Origin: Paracidovorax cattleyae
GTDB taxonomy: Bacteria > Pseudomonadota > Gammaproteobacteria > Burkholderiales > Burkholderiaceae_C
Direction: 5' to 3'
Length of the DNA: 64,000 bases
NCBI RefSeq assembly: GCF_900104515.1
Contig: NZ_FNJL01000011.1
Coordinates: 1-64,000 of the forward strand
The notes under the pieces were generated by a model, which was not told the DNA's origin, did no database searches, and worked only from the letters and a program-made list of their open reading frames with translations. This document shows positions 44,797-53,922 of the stretch, one piece after another (within the stretch, counting starts at the first letter, position 1; each line of letters starts with the position of its first letter). The position numbers and the translations under genes are program-made.

Positions 44797-45707
44797 CACA
44801 GCTCCTTGCGCAGGTCCACGAGGCGGGTGAGGCCCCAGATGATCATCAGCACGATCGCCAGCAGGATCACCGCGTTGGCGGCGGCGAGCGGGAACTGCAG
44901 GTACGAGGTCTGCACCTGGATGATCTTGCCCACCGAAGCGATCTGCTGCCCGCCCATCACGCCGATGGTGACGAAGTCGCCCATGACGATGGTGATGACG
45001 AAGATCGATCCGATGACGATGCCGGTGCGCGACAGCGGCACGACCACGTTCCACAGCGTCTGCCAGCCGCTCGCGCCCGCGTCGCCCGCTGCCTCGATCA
45101 GGCTGCGGTCGATGCGCATCATGCTGTTGAAGATGGGCACGATCATGAACATGGTGTAGAGGTGCACGAATGCGAGCACCACCGAGAAATCCGAGAACAG
45201 CAGCCACTCGATGGGCGAATCGATCAGGCGCATCTGCATCAGCGTCTGGTTCACCAGCCCGTTGCGCCCGAGCAGCGGCACCCAGGAGATCATGCGGATC
45301 ACGTTCGACGTCCAGAACGGGATGGTGCAGAGTACGAACAGCAGCGTCTGCAGCCCCGCCGACCGCACGTGGAACGCCAGGAAATACGCCACCGCGAACC
45401 CCAGCACCAGCGTGATGCCCCACACCAGCAGGCTGAACTTGAGCGTGGAGAGGTAGGTGCCGAGCGTGACGCACAGCTGCCCCAGGTTGCCGCACCCTTC
45501 GAAGATGGACACGTAGTTCTTGAACGTGAACCCGGGCAGCAGCTCGTACTCGCTGAAATCCCAGAAGCTCACCATCAGCACCAGCCCCAGCGGCACCAGG
45601 AAGAACAGCACGAACACCAGCGTGAGCGGCGCCGCCTGCCACCAGGCGGCAACACCCTGCTTCGCCGGCATGCGGGCCGCAGGAGGAGGAGAAACGGCAG
45701 TGCCCAT
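44796..45707 (-). CDS. ABC transporter permease (PotB-like)
   Basis: A 303-aa inner-membrane subunit with six helices. The EAA loop is IEAAGDAGASGWQTLWNVVVPLSRTGIVIG, and FWTSNVIRMISWVPLLGRNGLVNQ is typical of PotB-type permeases. The start ATG 45707 is preferred over one near 45851 in the same frame. It lies 228 bases after the binding-protein gene and heads the permease part of the operon. Confidence 0.88.
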   Translation of the reverse strand: MGTAVSPPPAARMPAKQGVAAWWQAAPLTLVFVLFFLVPLGLVLMVSFWDFSEYELLPGFTFKNYVSIFEGCGNLGQLCVTLGTYLSTLKFSLLVWGITLVLGFAVAYFLAFHVRSAGLQTLLFVLCTIPFWTSNVIRMISWVPLLGRNGLVNQTLMQMRLIDSPIEWLLFSDFSVVLAFVHLYTMFMIVPIFNSMMRIDRSLIEAAGDAGASGWQTLWNVVVPLSRTGIVIGSIFVITIVMGDFVTIGVMGGQQIASVGKIIQVQTSYLQFPLAAANAVILLAIVLMIIWGLTRLVDLRKEL

Positions 45708-45935
45708 AGGACCCCAGAACAGAGAAGAAACAGGAACATCCCAAGACCGCGGCACCCGGCGCGCCCTCCGGAAAGGCAGAGCCTCACCCATCAGAAGGCC
45801 GCGGAGCAGGCCATACCAGCACACGCCGTGGAACGGGCTTCGCCCGGCCACCGGCGTGGTCCCCCTTCCCGCCGCGCCCAGCGCGGCGAGAGAAGGGGGA
45901 AGCGGCGTCAGCCGCTCAGGGGGTAGCGCCCTGCC

Positions 45936-47222
45936 CTATGCCGCAACGAACTCGTTCCACTTCTGGACCATGTAGTTGTTCTCGTCCATCACCGCGTTCC
46001 AGCAGGCGATGGCGCCCATGCGGGCCTCGTAGCTGCCGCCGTCGCGCACGGTGCCGGCCTTGGCGAGCACCTGGCCCTGCGGGCTCAGGATGTCCTTCTC
46101 GGCGGGCTTGCCCTCCATCCAGTAGGCCCATTCGTAAGGCTCCATCCTGGCCTTGGCAGTGTCGAGCACGGCGCTGTAGTAGCCCTGGCGGTTCAGGTAG
46201 GCGCCGGCCCAGCCGTCGAGGAACCAGTTGATGAACTCGTAGGCGCCGTCGAGCTTGCGGCCCGAGAGCGCCGCAGGCACGCCGAAGCCGGCCGCCCAGG
46301 CGCGGTAGCCTTCCTTGAGCGGCTGGAAGTTGCAGGCGATGCCCTTGGTGCGCACGGCGGTGACGGCGGGGCTCCACATGGACTGGATGACCACCTCGCC
46401 GGAGGCCATGAGGTTGACGCTCTCGTTGAAGTCCTTCCACAGCGCGCGGAACTGGCCGGCCTTCTTGGCCTCGATGAGCGTCTTGATCGTGAGGTCGATC
46501 TCCTTCTTCGTCATGTTGCCCTTGTCGGGGTACTTGTAGAGGCCCATGGCCTCCACCACCATGGCTGCGTCCATGATGCCGATCGAGGGAATGTTGAGGA
46601 TGGCGGCCTTGCCCTTGAACTCGGGGTTCAGCAGCTCGGCCCAGGAGGAGATGGGGCGCTTGATGAGGTCGGGCCGGATGCCCAGCGTGTCGGCGTTGTA
46701 CACGGTGGGGATCAGCGACATGAACTGCGTGGGCGATTTCGCGAAAACCTTGCTCTTCTCGCCTTCGAGGAACATCACCTTCTTGGGGGCCGTGCCCTGG
46801 TCGCCCACGGCCTTGCCGGCGACCGTGCCCTGCGTGAAGAGCGTGGTGATCTTGCCGGCGTTCTTGATGCGCTTGGTGTCGATGCCCTTGAGATTGCCCG
46901 TGGGCACGATCTTCTTGAGCGAGAAGTATTCGGTATCGATCAGGTCGAAGCTGTTGGGCGCGGTCACGGCGCGCTTGGTGACGTCGTCGGTGGTGACGGC
47001 CACGTACTGGATCTCGATGCCGGTGTCGGCCTTGAACTTCTCGGCGATGGCCTTGTCCTGGTTCACCGCCGTGCCGAGGTAGCGCAGCACGATCTTCTCC
47101 TGCGCATGGATGGCCGGGAACACGCCCGCGGCGAGGATACCCGCCGTGCCCTGCAGCAGCGTGCGACGGCGCAGCGCCGGGCCATCGGCGGAGGACGGGG
47201 AATCGGAAATCACGTCGGACAT
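45936..47222 (-). CDS. ABC transporter substrate-binding protein (PotD-like)
   Basis: A 428-aa periplasmic solute-binding protein. The N-terminus has a twin-Arg motif (RRRTLLQGTAGILAAGVFPAIHA), suggesting Tat export, with cleavage near AIHA. The mature part shows the extracellular binding fold (YLGTAVNQDKAIAEKFKADTGIEI; FVAVTTDDVTKR; EFINWFLDGWAGAYLNRQGYYS). The ligand is not evident; family members bind polyamines and related cations, but amino acid or opine ligands are also possible given the racemase. Confidence 0.85.
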   Translation of the reverse strand: MSDVISDSPSSADGPALRRRTLLQGTAGILAAGVFPAIHAQEKIVLRYLGTAVNQDKAIAEKFKADTGIEIQYVAVTTDDVTKRAVTAPNSFDLIDTEYFSLKKIVPTGNLKGIDTKRIKNAGKITTLFTQGTVAGKAVGDQGTAPKKVMFLEGEKSKVFAKSPTQFMSLIPTVYNADTLGIRPDLIKRPISSWAELLNPEFKGKAAILNIPSIGIMDAAMVVEAMGLYKYPDKGNMTKKEIDLTIKTLIEAKKAGQFRALWKDFNESVNLMASGEVVIQSMWSPAVTAVRTKGIACNFQPLKEGYRAWAAGFGVPAALSGRKLDGAYEFINWFLDGWAGAYLNRQGYYSAVLDTAKARMEPYEWAYWMEGKPAEKDILSPQGQVLAKAGTVRDGGSYEARMGAIACWNAVMDENNYMVQKWNEFVAA

Positions 47223-47284
47223 GGATCAGCTCCTTGGTTGGGGACGGGGACAGGGAATGCAGAAGGGGAAGGCGGGCCGGCCGG

Positions 47285-48364
47285 TCAGTGCGGCGCGGGG
47301 CCCAGCGGGTGGGCGATGTCGGCGGTCCAGTGCAGCAGGGCCGCATCGCCCACCTGCCAGGGGCGCGCGGCGAAGGCCTGCTCGGGCACCATGGCCGAAT
47401 AGGCAGCGGTCGCGGTGGCAGGACCAGCCTGCGCGGCGGCGCCCGGCAGCGCGGGCGGAACCTCGTCCCGCAGGCCGATGAGCACGTGCGTGCCCTGGTA
47501 TTCGACGTCCGTCACGCGGGCCGCGAGGTGCATGCCGCCTTCGGGCAGCGGCGTGCCGGGCGGGTCGACGCGGATGCGGTCGGTGCGCACGCCCACGAAG
47601 CCCGCGGGGGTGGACAGCACGTTGTGTCCCCCCATGAAGCGCGCGACGAATTCGCTGGCCGGGCGGTTGTAGATGTCGTGCGGGGAGCCGGCCTGCTCGA
47701 TGCGGCCGTGGTTCATCACCACCATGGTGTCGGCCAGCGCCATGGCCTCTTCCTGCGAGTGCGTGACGTGGATGAAGGTCAGGCCCAGTTCCTTCTGCCA
47801 GCGCCGCAGTTCCGCGCGCATCTGCACGCGCAGGAAGGGGTCGAGCGCGGACAGGGGCTCGTCGAGCAGCAGCACGCGCGGCTCGGTGATGAGCGCGCGC
47901 GCCAGCGCCACCCGCTGCTGCTGCCCGCCGGAGAGTTCGCCCGGCTTGCGCTGCGCCAGGTGGCCCATGGCCACGCGCTCCAGCAGGTCCTGCGCACGCC
48001 GGTGGCGATCCGCACGGCCCATGCCTTTCATCTTGAGGCTGAAAGCCACGTTGTCCAGCGCCGTGAGGTGCGGGAACAGGGCGAAGCTCTGGAACATCAT
48101 GGCCGTGCCGCGCGCGGCGGCGGGCAGGTCGGTGATGTTGCGGTTGTCCAGCAGCACGTCGCCGCTGGTGACCGATTCGTGCCCGGCGATCATGCGCAGC
48201 GTGGTGCTCTTGCCGCAGCCCGAGGGGCCCAGCAGGCAGCAGTAGCTGCCGCTCGCGATGCGCAGGTCGATGCCATCGACCGCGGGCTGGCCGGAGGCAT
48301 AGCGCTTGGTCAGCGCGACGATCTCGATGGCGGCGGGTGCCGGAGCAAGGGTGGAGGCGTCCAT
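47285..48364 (-). CDS. ABC transporter ATP-binding protein (PotA-like)
   Basis: A 359-aa ATPase. Walker A GPSGCGKSTT, Q loop FQSFALFPHL, signature LSGGQQQRVALARAL, Walker B LLLDEPLSALD and the H-loop HVTHSQEEAMALAD are all present, followed by a C-terminal TOBE-type domain. It is the first gene of the operon (ATPase, binding protein, two permeases, GntR regulator, racemase). The start at ATG 48364 lies about 55 bases downstream of the GntR-type palindrome. Confidence 0.9.
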   Translation of the reverse strand: MDASTLAPAPAAIEIVALTKRYASGQPAVDGIDLRIASGSYCCLLGPSGCGKSTTLRMIAGHESVTSGDVLLDNRNITDLPAAARGTAMMFQSFALFPHLTALDNVAFSLKMKGMGRADRHRRAQDLLERVAMGHLAQRKPGELSGGQQQRVALARALITEPRVLLLDEPLSALDPFLRVQMRAELRRWQKELGLTFIHVTHSQEEAMALADTMVVMNHGRIEQAGSPHDIYNRPASEFVARFMGGHNVLSTPAGFVGVRTDRIRVDPPGTPLPEGGMHLAARVTDVEYQGTHVLIGLRDEVPPALPGAAAQAGPATATAAYSAMVPEQAFAARPWQVGDAALLHWTADIAHPLGPAPH

Positions 48365-48418
48365 GCGCTGGCAGTACGCAATCCGCATGCCAGCGCCGCA
48401 TACGGTTTGCGCACCGTT

Positions 48419-48428
48419 TTGTATACAA
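48419..48428. promoter_or_regulatory. GntR-type operator upstream of the ABC operon
   Basis: The perfect palindrome TTGTATACAA lies in the promoter region of the ABC operon. Its spacing and TGTxTACA-like centre fit FCD-type GntR operators, and the operon encodes such a regulator. The link is inferred. Confidence 0.6.
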
Positions 48429-48530
48429 TTCACGCCGCCCAACTGCATGCCACGCACCAGGGTGGCGGGGGACGCACCGGGAATGGGCAGGAACAGGCGG
48501 AAACGGCGCCAGGCGGAGGCACCCCGCCGC

Positions 48531-48555
48531 TTCGCGGGGTGGCACGCGGCTTCGG
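48531..48555 (+). promoter_or_regulatory. PIP box of the His/Gly/Pro-rich operon
   Basis: TTCGC at 48531-48535 and TTCGG at 48551-48555, separated by exactly 15 bases, match the HrpX PIP consensus. The -10 at the usual distance (48586 on) is weak: GATCAT fits only partly. The gene start is 98 bases downstream of the box. Confidence 0.75.
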
Positions 48556-48652
48556 ATCGGGAACCCGGCGGGCAGGGTCGCGGGACGATCATGGCGCCCA
48601 ACAGTACAGCGGGGGCGGCGTACCGCTCCTGCAAACCCGATTGGAGCCTTCG

Positions 48653-49309
48653 ATGACCGATGTCCGGTTCAGACATTCCGCCGGCGTGGCGCCTGCTGCG
48701 GCACGCCACCCCACCTTCGCCCCCGAATCCGCGCCCGAGCGCCCGCGTTCCGTGCTGTCCAGCAGCACCAGCCTGTTCGGACGCGGCGGCATGCAGGCCG
48801 CGCACGGCGGCGCCGGCATGCCGCCCCGCTCCGCGCTGCCCGGCATGGCGCCGCACGGGCATGCCAGCAGGGGCTTCCACCCCGGAGCAGGCCTGCACGG
48901 GCCGGCGCATGGCTTCGGGCATACCGCCCACCTGCAGCCGCCCGCGCACATGCCGCCGCCGATGCACTTCCAGGCCTTCCAACCGCCCGCCTACGCCGCG
49001 CCGCACTACGGGATGGGTCACGGGAGCTACGGGGGCCCCGCGCCCTACCCCGCGGCGGGCCATGCGCTCCCGGCGTTCCAGCAATTCAACCCGCACCACC
49101 TGGCGCAGCAGAGCAGCGCCTTCCACTACCAGGCGCCAGCGCACGGCGTGGGGGCGTCGGGCGGGCGGTCGCTCAACTCCTTCATCTACGGCGCGTCGAT
49201 GCTGCAGTCCACGCTGATGTCGCCCATGGCGGCGCTGGATTACTTCTCGCACCGGCTGAACCCGTTCTCCGCATTCAGCACTTTCGTGAGCTTCCCCCAC
49301 TTCCTCTGA
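48653..49309 (+). CDS. His/Gly/Pro-rich protein under a PIP box (candidate secreted harpin/effector)
   Basis: A 218-aa protein of no named family. Residues 40-170 are a low-complexity tract rich in His, Gly, Pro, Ala and Met (e.g. PAHGFGHTAHLQPPAHM, APHYGMGHGSYGGPAPYPAAGHA) with about 28 His overall. The last 45 residues (SLNSFIYGASMLQSTLMSPMAALDYFSHRL) are helical and hydrophobic. The N-terminus is rich in Ser, Ala and Arg with no signal peptide. The Gly-rich, Cys-free composition resembles harpins or translocation helpers; the His content suggests metal binding. Start ATG 48653; the next gene follows after 16 bases. Confidence 0.62.
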   Translation: MTDVRFRHSAGVAPAAARHPTFAPESAPERPRSVLSSSTSLFGRGGMQAAHGGAGMPPRSALPGMAPHGHASRGFHPGAGLHGPAHGFGHTAHLQPPAHMPPPMHFQAFQPPAYAAPHYGMGHGSYGGPAPYPAAGHALPAFQQFNPHHLAQQSSAFHYQAPAHGVGASGGRSLNSFIYGASMLQSTLMSPMAALDYFSHRLNPFSAFSTFVSFPHFL

Positions 49310-49325
49310 GGAAAGGCCCCGCCCC

Positions 49326-49709
49326 ATGGACGCCACCACCACCGCGCCGGATGCCCCGGCCCGCGCCGCCCTCCCCGCTTTCGTGATGCCGCCGGACAGC
49401 CCCGGCGAGCCCTTCGACGCACGGGCGCTGCTCGCGCGTTACGTGCTGCGGGATTTCAGCCAGGCCGTGGCGGAGGTGGAGCAGGCACTGCTGTCCGCGC
49501 AGGACGATGGAGCCCCCGCTTCGGCCGAGGCGCCCGGCGAGGAAGCCCGCCGGGAATTCGCGCGCCAGTTCGTCGCCGGGGCCTGGCTCAACCGTCACAA
49601 CCCCGGCTGGGACCCGCGCCGGCCCGAAACGCACCAGCCCCTGCCGGACGACCCGCTGGTGGCGCTGCTGCAGGAGATGGCCGGCCGCGAGGCCGGCGCC
49701 ACCGCCTGA
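49326..49709 (+). CDS. Small acidic protein, second gene of PIP-box operon
   Basis: A 127-aa protein with no recognised domain. Its middle part is helical and acidic (FDARALLARYVLRDFSQAVAEVEQALLSAQDD) and it ends with a Pro-rich stretch (WDPRRPETHQPLPDDP). It follows the His/Gly/Pro-rich gene after 16 bases with a GAGGAAAGG site, so they are co-transcribed from the PIP promoter. Size, acidity and position could suit a secretion chaperone, or it could be a second secreted protein. It ends one base before cobT on the other strand. Confidence 0.6.
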   Translation: MDATTTAPDAPARAALPAFVMPPDSPGEPFDARALLARYVLRDFSQAVAEVEQALLSAQDDGAPASAEAPGEEARREFARQFVAGAWLNRHNPGWDPRRPETHQPLPDDPLVALLQEMAGREAGATA

Positions 49710-50783
49710 TCAGTCGCGCTGGCGCGAGACGCCGGCCTGCTCGAAGCTCGCCATCTCGCGCAGGATCGCGCAGGCGGAAACCAGCAGCGGCCACGCCAGC
49801 GCCGCGCCCGAGCCCTCGCCCAGGCGCAGGCCCAGATCCAGCAGCGGCTCGGCGCCCAGCGCGGCGAGCAGGTGCGCATGCCCCGGTTCGCCGGAGCGGT
49901 GCGAGAACACGCAGCAATCCAGCACGGCCGGATCGATCCGGCTGGCCACCAGCACCGCGGCGCTGGTGATGAAGCCATCGACCACGACGACGCGGCACTC
50001 CGCCACGGCCTGCAGCACGGCGCCCGCCAGGGTCGCCACCTCCAGCCCGCCCAGGGCGGCCAGCGCGTCGAGCGGCGCGGTGGCTGCGGCATTGGCCTCC
50101 AGCGCCTGCCGCAGCACGGCCCGCTTGCGCGCGATGCCGTTGGCGTCCAGCCCCGTACCGGCCCCGGTGCAGTCCTCCAGCGCGATGCCGCACAGGTGCG
50201 CGAGCAGCAGGCTGGCCACCGAGGTGTTGCCAATCCCCATTTCGCCCAGCAGCAGCGCATTGCCCGGCAGGGAGCGGACGATGGAGCGGCCGTTCTCCAG
50301 GGCCTGCGCGCACTGCTGCGCCGTCATCGCAGGGCCCACCGACGCATCGGCGGTGCCGGCCGCCACCCGGCAATGGCTCAGCAGGCGCGGCATGCCCGGG
50401 GCGCCGTCGCGCGGCGGGACGGGTGCCGCCACGCCGCAGTCGGCCACGGTGAGCGCCAGGCCGTGCTGGCGCGCGAGCACGCTCACCGCCGCGCCGCCCG
50501 CCAGGAAGTTCTCCACCATCTGGGCGGTGACTTCGCTGGGATAGGCCGAGACGCCGCGCGCGGCGATGCCATGGTCCGCCGCGCAGACCAGCATCTGCGG
50601 CGCGCGCAGCTCCGGCGATTCGCTGCCGAGGATGCAGCCGATGCGCACGGCCAGCGCTTCGAGCCGGCCGAGCGCGCCCAGCGGCTTGGTCTTGTGGTCC
50701 ATGAAGTGGCGCAGGCGCGCGGCCAGGGCGGCATCCTGGGGCTGCGCCGTGGCGCTGGCCGAGTTGGGGTTATTCGTGGTCAT
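49710..50783 (-). CDS. cobT: Nicotinate-nucleotide--dimethylbenzimidazole phosphoribosyltransferase
   Basis: A 357-aa enzyme that activates 5,6-dimethylbenzimidazole to alpha-ribazole phosphate for the cobalamin lower ligand. Family motifs: KTKPLGALGRLE, ADHGIAARGVSAYPSEVTAQMVENFLAGGAA, LLGEMGIGNTSVA and DGFITSAAVLVA. Length is standard. It is separated from cobQ by 52 bases and probably co-transcribed with it. It uses the product of bluB, encoded 10 kb away in the same cluster. Confidence 0.93.
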   Translation of the reverse strand: MTTNNPNSASATAQPQDAALAARLRHFMDHKTKPLGALGRLEALAVRIGCILGSESPELRAPQMLVCAADHGIAARGVSAYPSEVTAQMVENFLAGGAAVSVLARQHGLALTVADCGVAAPVPPRDGAPGMPRLLSHCRVAAGTADASVGPAMTAQQCAQALENGRSIVRSLPGNALLLGEMGIGNTSVASLLLAHLCGIALEDCTGAGTGLDANGIARKRAVLRQALEANAAATAPLDALAALGGLEVATLAGAVLQAVAECRVVVVDGFITSAAVLVASRIDPAVLDCCVFSHRSGEPGHAHLLAALGAEPLLDLGLRLGEGSGAALAWPLLVSACAILREMASFEQAGVSRQRD

Positions 50784-50835
50784 GGATGGCTTTCGGTTTC
50801 CAGGAAACGCACCGCGGCCGGGCGCGGTGCCGCGA

Positions 50836-52317
50836 TCATCGTCGGCCGGCGCGCTGCGCCGCGCGCCAGGCGGGGTCGAACCATTCGTCCACGCCGCGCG
50901 CCAGCCGGCCGAACACCGCGTCCAGCGTCGGCACATCCGCGCCGAAAAGCGCACGCAGCGCGGCCGCATCCTCGAACAGGCCGTGCAGGTACAGGCCCAG
51001 CACGTTGCCGCGCGCGTTCTGCCACGCCAGGCCGGGGATGGCTTCATGCGCCACGTCGCCGGCCGCGGCCATGGCCGGGTGCTGCGCCGTGCGGCCGTGG
51101 TGGATCTCGTAGCCCTGCACGGCCACGCCCGAGAGCGCGCTCCAGGCGCCCTGCAACACACCGAAGGCGGTGCGCGTGCGGCGCACGGTCTTGGCCGGCT
51201 CGAACGCGGTGGCCAGCGGCAGCAGGCCCAGGCCGGGCGCATTGCCGTCCACGCCATGGGTGTCGATCAGCGCCTCGCCCAGCATCTGCAGCCCGCCGCA
51301 GATGCCCAGCACGCGGCCGCCGCGAGCGGCGTGGGCGGCGATGGCGGCATCCAGGCCCTGGGCGCGCAGCCAGGCCAGGTCGGCCGCGGTCGCCTTGGAG
51401 CCGGGCAGCACGATCCAGTCGGCGCCGGCCACCTCGGCCGGGCTGCGCGCCCACACGAGCCGCAGGCCCGGCACGCCCTTGAGCGGCTGGAATTCGTCGA
51501 GGTTGCTGATGCGCGGGTACGCCACCACCGCCACCGTGGTGTGCACCGCGCCGCCGGCGCCCGCGCGCGCGTGGCCGGCGTCGTCGAACACGCCGTCCTC
51601 TTCCGGCAGGCCGTGGCGCCACTGCATGGGGATGGTGGCCACCGTGGGCACGCCCGTGCGCTCGCGCAGCATGTCCGGCGCGGGCGCGAGCAGCGCGGCA
51701 TCGCCACGGAATTTGTTGAGCACGAAGCCCTGGATCAGCGCGCGCTCTTCTTCGGGCAACAGCGCCCAGGTGCCGTAGAGGTGGGCGAAGGCGCCGCCGC
51801 GGTCGATGTCGGTCACCAGCAGCGCGTGCGCGGCTGCGTGCCGTGCCACGCGCATGTTGACGATGTCGTTGGCGTGCAGGTTGATCTCGGCCGGCGAGCC
51901 CGCGCCCTCGATCACCACGACGTCGTTCTCGGCCCGCAGCGCATCGAGCGCCGCAGCCACGTGCGGCCAGACGTGCACGCTGCGGCCGCGCCAGGGCATG
52001 CGCGTGAGTTCTTCGCTCACCTGCCCCATCAGGACCACCTGGCTGCGCGTATCGGCCTCGGGCTTGAGCAGCACCGGGTTCATGCGCACCTCGGGCTCGG
52101 CGCGCGCGGCCAGCGCCTGGAAATACTGCGCGCTGCCGATTTCGCCCTGCCCGCCGCCCGGCGCCGCGACCACGCGCGCGTTGTTGCTCATGTTCTGCGC
52201 CTTGAACGGCGCCACGCGCAGGCCCTGGTCGCTGAACCAGCGGCACAGCGCGGTGGCGAGCCAGCTCTTGCCGGCGCCGCTGGAGGTGCCGAGCACCATG
52301 ATGCAGCGGGCGGTCAT
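50836..52317 (-). CDS. cobQ: Cobyric acid synthase
   Basis: A 493-aa glutamine-dependent amidase that amidates four carboxyls of adenosylcobyrinic acid diamide. The N-terminal ATP-dependent domain starts IMVLGTSSGAGKSWLATALCRWF; the C-terminal class I glutamine amidotransferase domain has its nucleophile in VLGICGGLQMLGEAL and His in YEIHHGRT. ATG 52317 is the family start. It lies upstream of cobT in the same direction. Confidence 0.93.
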   Translation of the reverse strand: MTARCIMVLGTSSGAGKSWLATALCRWFSDQGLRVAPFKAQNMSNNARVVAAPGGGQGEIGSAQYFQALAARAEPEVRMNPVLLKPEADTRSQVVLMGQVSEELTRMPWRGRSVHVWPHVAAALDALRAENDVVVIEGAGSPAEINLHANDIVNMRVARHAAAHALLVTDIDRGGAFAHLYGTWALLPEEERALIQGFVLNKFRGDAALLAPAPDMLRERTGVPTVATIPMQWRHGLPEEDGVFDDAGHARAGAGGAVHTTVAVVAYPRISNLDEFQPLKGVPGLRLVWARSPAEVAGADWIVLPGSKATAADLAWLRAQGLDAAIAAHAARGGRVLGICGGLQMLGEALIDTHGVDGNAPGLGLLPLATAFEPAKTVRRTRTAFGVLQGAWSALSGVAVQGYEIHHGRTAQHPAMAAAGDVAHEAIPGLAWQNARGNVLGLYLHGLFEDAAALRALFGADVPTLDAVFGRLARGVDEWFDPAWRAAQRAGRR

Positions 52318-52551
52318 GCAGCCTCCGGCGCCGTGCAGGCGGCCCCTGCGCGGGAAGATGGACGGCACGCAGCGCTCGCGACCCGGCGTAGCCGTTCGGA
52401 TGCGGGACGGGGATGGTATGGGGTGGGGATCACGGCACGGCAGCTAGCAGGGGGGGCCCGTCCGGGCAGGTGGCCGCCCGGATCGCGCAATATGCCTATT
52501 GTCCCCTGCGCCGCGGTGCCTCAAAGCGGATTGGCCGGCCCGGCCGGCCGC

Positions 52552-53364
52552 TCACCCCTGCGGCGGCTGCCCGTTCGATGCCGACACGCCGCCATCCACC
52601 GGCAGCACCACGCCGGTGACGAAGCCGGCGTCCGGGCTCGCGAGGAACGCGATCACGGAGGCGATCTCCCCGGGCTCGGCGCCGCGGCCCAGGGGGATGC
52701 GTTCGGCGAACTTGGCGAGCAGTTGGGGATCGCTCTTGATGTCCTCCGTCATGCCCGTGAAGGTAAGGCTGGGCGCCACGGCGTTTACGCGCACGCCGTC
52801 CTTGCCGTGGTCCAGCGCCAGCGCGCGGGTGAAGTTGGAGACGGCGCCCTTGGAGGTGTTGTAGAAGCTCATGTCCCAGTCGCCGCCCAGGCCCGAGACC
52901 GACGAGGTGTTGACGATGCAGCCCCGGGTCTTCAGCAGGTGCGGCATGGCGGCGCGCGCGCCATGGAACACGCCGGAGACGTTGGTGGCGAGGATGCGCT
53001 GCCAGTCGTCCAGGCTGGCCTCGGTGACCTTGCCCTGCACGGCGATGCCGGCGTTGTTCACCATGACGTCGAGGTGGCCGAAGCGCTGGACCGTGGCGTC
53101 CACCAGGGCCTGCACGTCTTCGAACTTCGAGACATCGGCCGGGTGCGCGAGCGTGCGGTCGGCCGGCAGGTCGGCGCGCGTGGCGGCGAGCTTGTCGTCG
53201 CTCAGGTCGGCGATGGCGACCATCGCCCCTTCCTGCGAGAAGCGGCGCGCGGTGGCGGCGCCGATGCCGGAGCCTGCCCCGGTGACGATCACGACCTTGC
53301 CGGCGAAGCGCCGGGACGAGTCGGAGGGGTTGGCGGAACTGGACTGCGAAGATGGGGATGCCAT
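52552..53364 (-). CDS. SDR-family oxidoreductase
   Basis: A 270-aa short-chain dehydrogenase. It has TGAGSGIGAATA for NAD(P) binding, VNNAGIAVQGKV, the catalytic Ser, Tyr-x3-Lys as YNTSKGAVSNF and a C-terminal GVVLPVDGGVSASNG. A Ser-rich N-terminal tail of about 20 residues precedes the core. The substrate is unknown. Start ATG 53364 follows GAAAGGAA. It stands between cobQ and the DUF3037/HipA_2 pair. Confidence 0.87.
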   Translation of the reverse strand: MASPSSQSSSANPSDSSRRFAGKVVIVTGAGSGIGAATARRFSQEGAMVAIADLSDDKLAATRADLPADRTLAHPADVSKFEDVQALVDATVQRFGHLDVMVNNAGIAVQGKVTEASLDDWQRILATNVSGVFHGARAAMPHLLKTRGCIVNTSSVSGLGGDWDMSFYNTSKGAVSNFTRALALDHGKDGVRVNAVAPSLTFTGMTEDIKSDPQLLAKFAERIPLGRGAEPGEIASVIAFLASPDAGFVTGVVLPVDGGVSASNGQPPQG

Positions 53365-53535
53365 GGGACGTTCCTTTCGTGGGGTCTGCGTGGAAAGCAA
53401 ACGTCCATTCTTCGCGCGGCCCGCCCCCGCGTCCGTGCGCCTTCGGCGCCGTATGCCTGTCGGAGGGCATCCCGCCAGCGGACCCGGCAGCGACCCGGCC
53501 GCGCGCGCCCGCGTATGGAAAGGCCGCCGGGCTCT

Positions 53536-53922
53536 TCAGCGCCGGACCATGCGGTCCATGATGTGCTCCAGCGCCATCGCGGCGTCCGTGCAGCGCCCGG
53601 TATGCACGGGCGAGGTCTGGATGATGGCGCTGCGCCGCGCAGTGAGCCAGTGGAAGCGCGCCCGGTAGGGCAGAGCCGCGATCGGGCCGCAGCCCGCGTC
53701 GCCCGCACAGATGGCCACGATGGCACGCAGGTGGCGCCGCACCGTGTCCATGTCCGCCTGAGGATCGAGCGCGAGCAGTCGTGCCTCGTCGAGCGCGGTC
53801 GCGGCCTGCAGGAAGCCGGACCGCTGGCACGAGAGGATCACGCCGGCATTGATGAACTCCTCGCGCTCCACGCGCGGCACCACGCGCACGACGGCGTAGT
53901 CATAGACATCAGCCGCGTGCAT
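53536..53922 (-). CDS. DUF3037 protein
   Basis: A 128-aa protein of the DUF3037 family (YDYAVVRVVPRVEREEFINAGVILSCQ near the N-terminus; TARRSAIIQTSPVHTGRCTDAAMALEHIMDRMV at the end). Such proteins are typically encoded beside HipA_2 kinases, as here, where the two genes overlap by 14 bases. No function is established. Confidence 0.82.
   Translation of the reverse strand: MHAADVYDYAVVRVVPRVEREEFINAGVILSCQRSGFLQAATALDEARLLALDPQADMDTVRRHLRAIVAICAGDAGCGPIAALPYRARFHWLTARRSAIIQTSPVHTGRCTDAAMALEHIMDRMVRR

Noticed and set aside
52318-52551. Possible cobalamin riboswitch upstream of cobQ
   Set aside because: I could not find a convincing B12 box or the conserved core helices; the region is only GC-rich.
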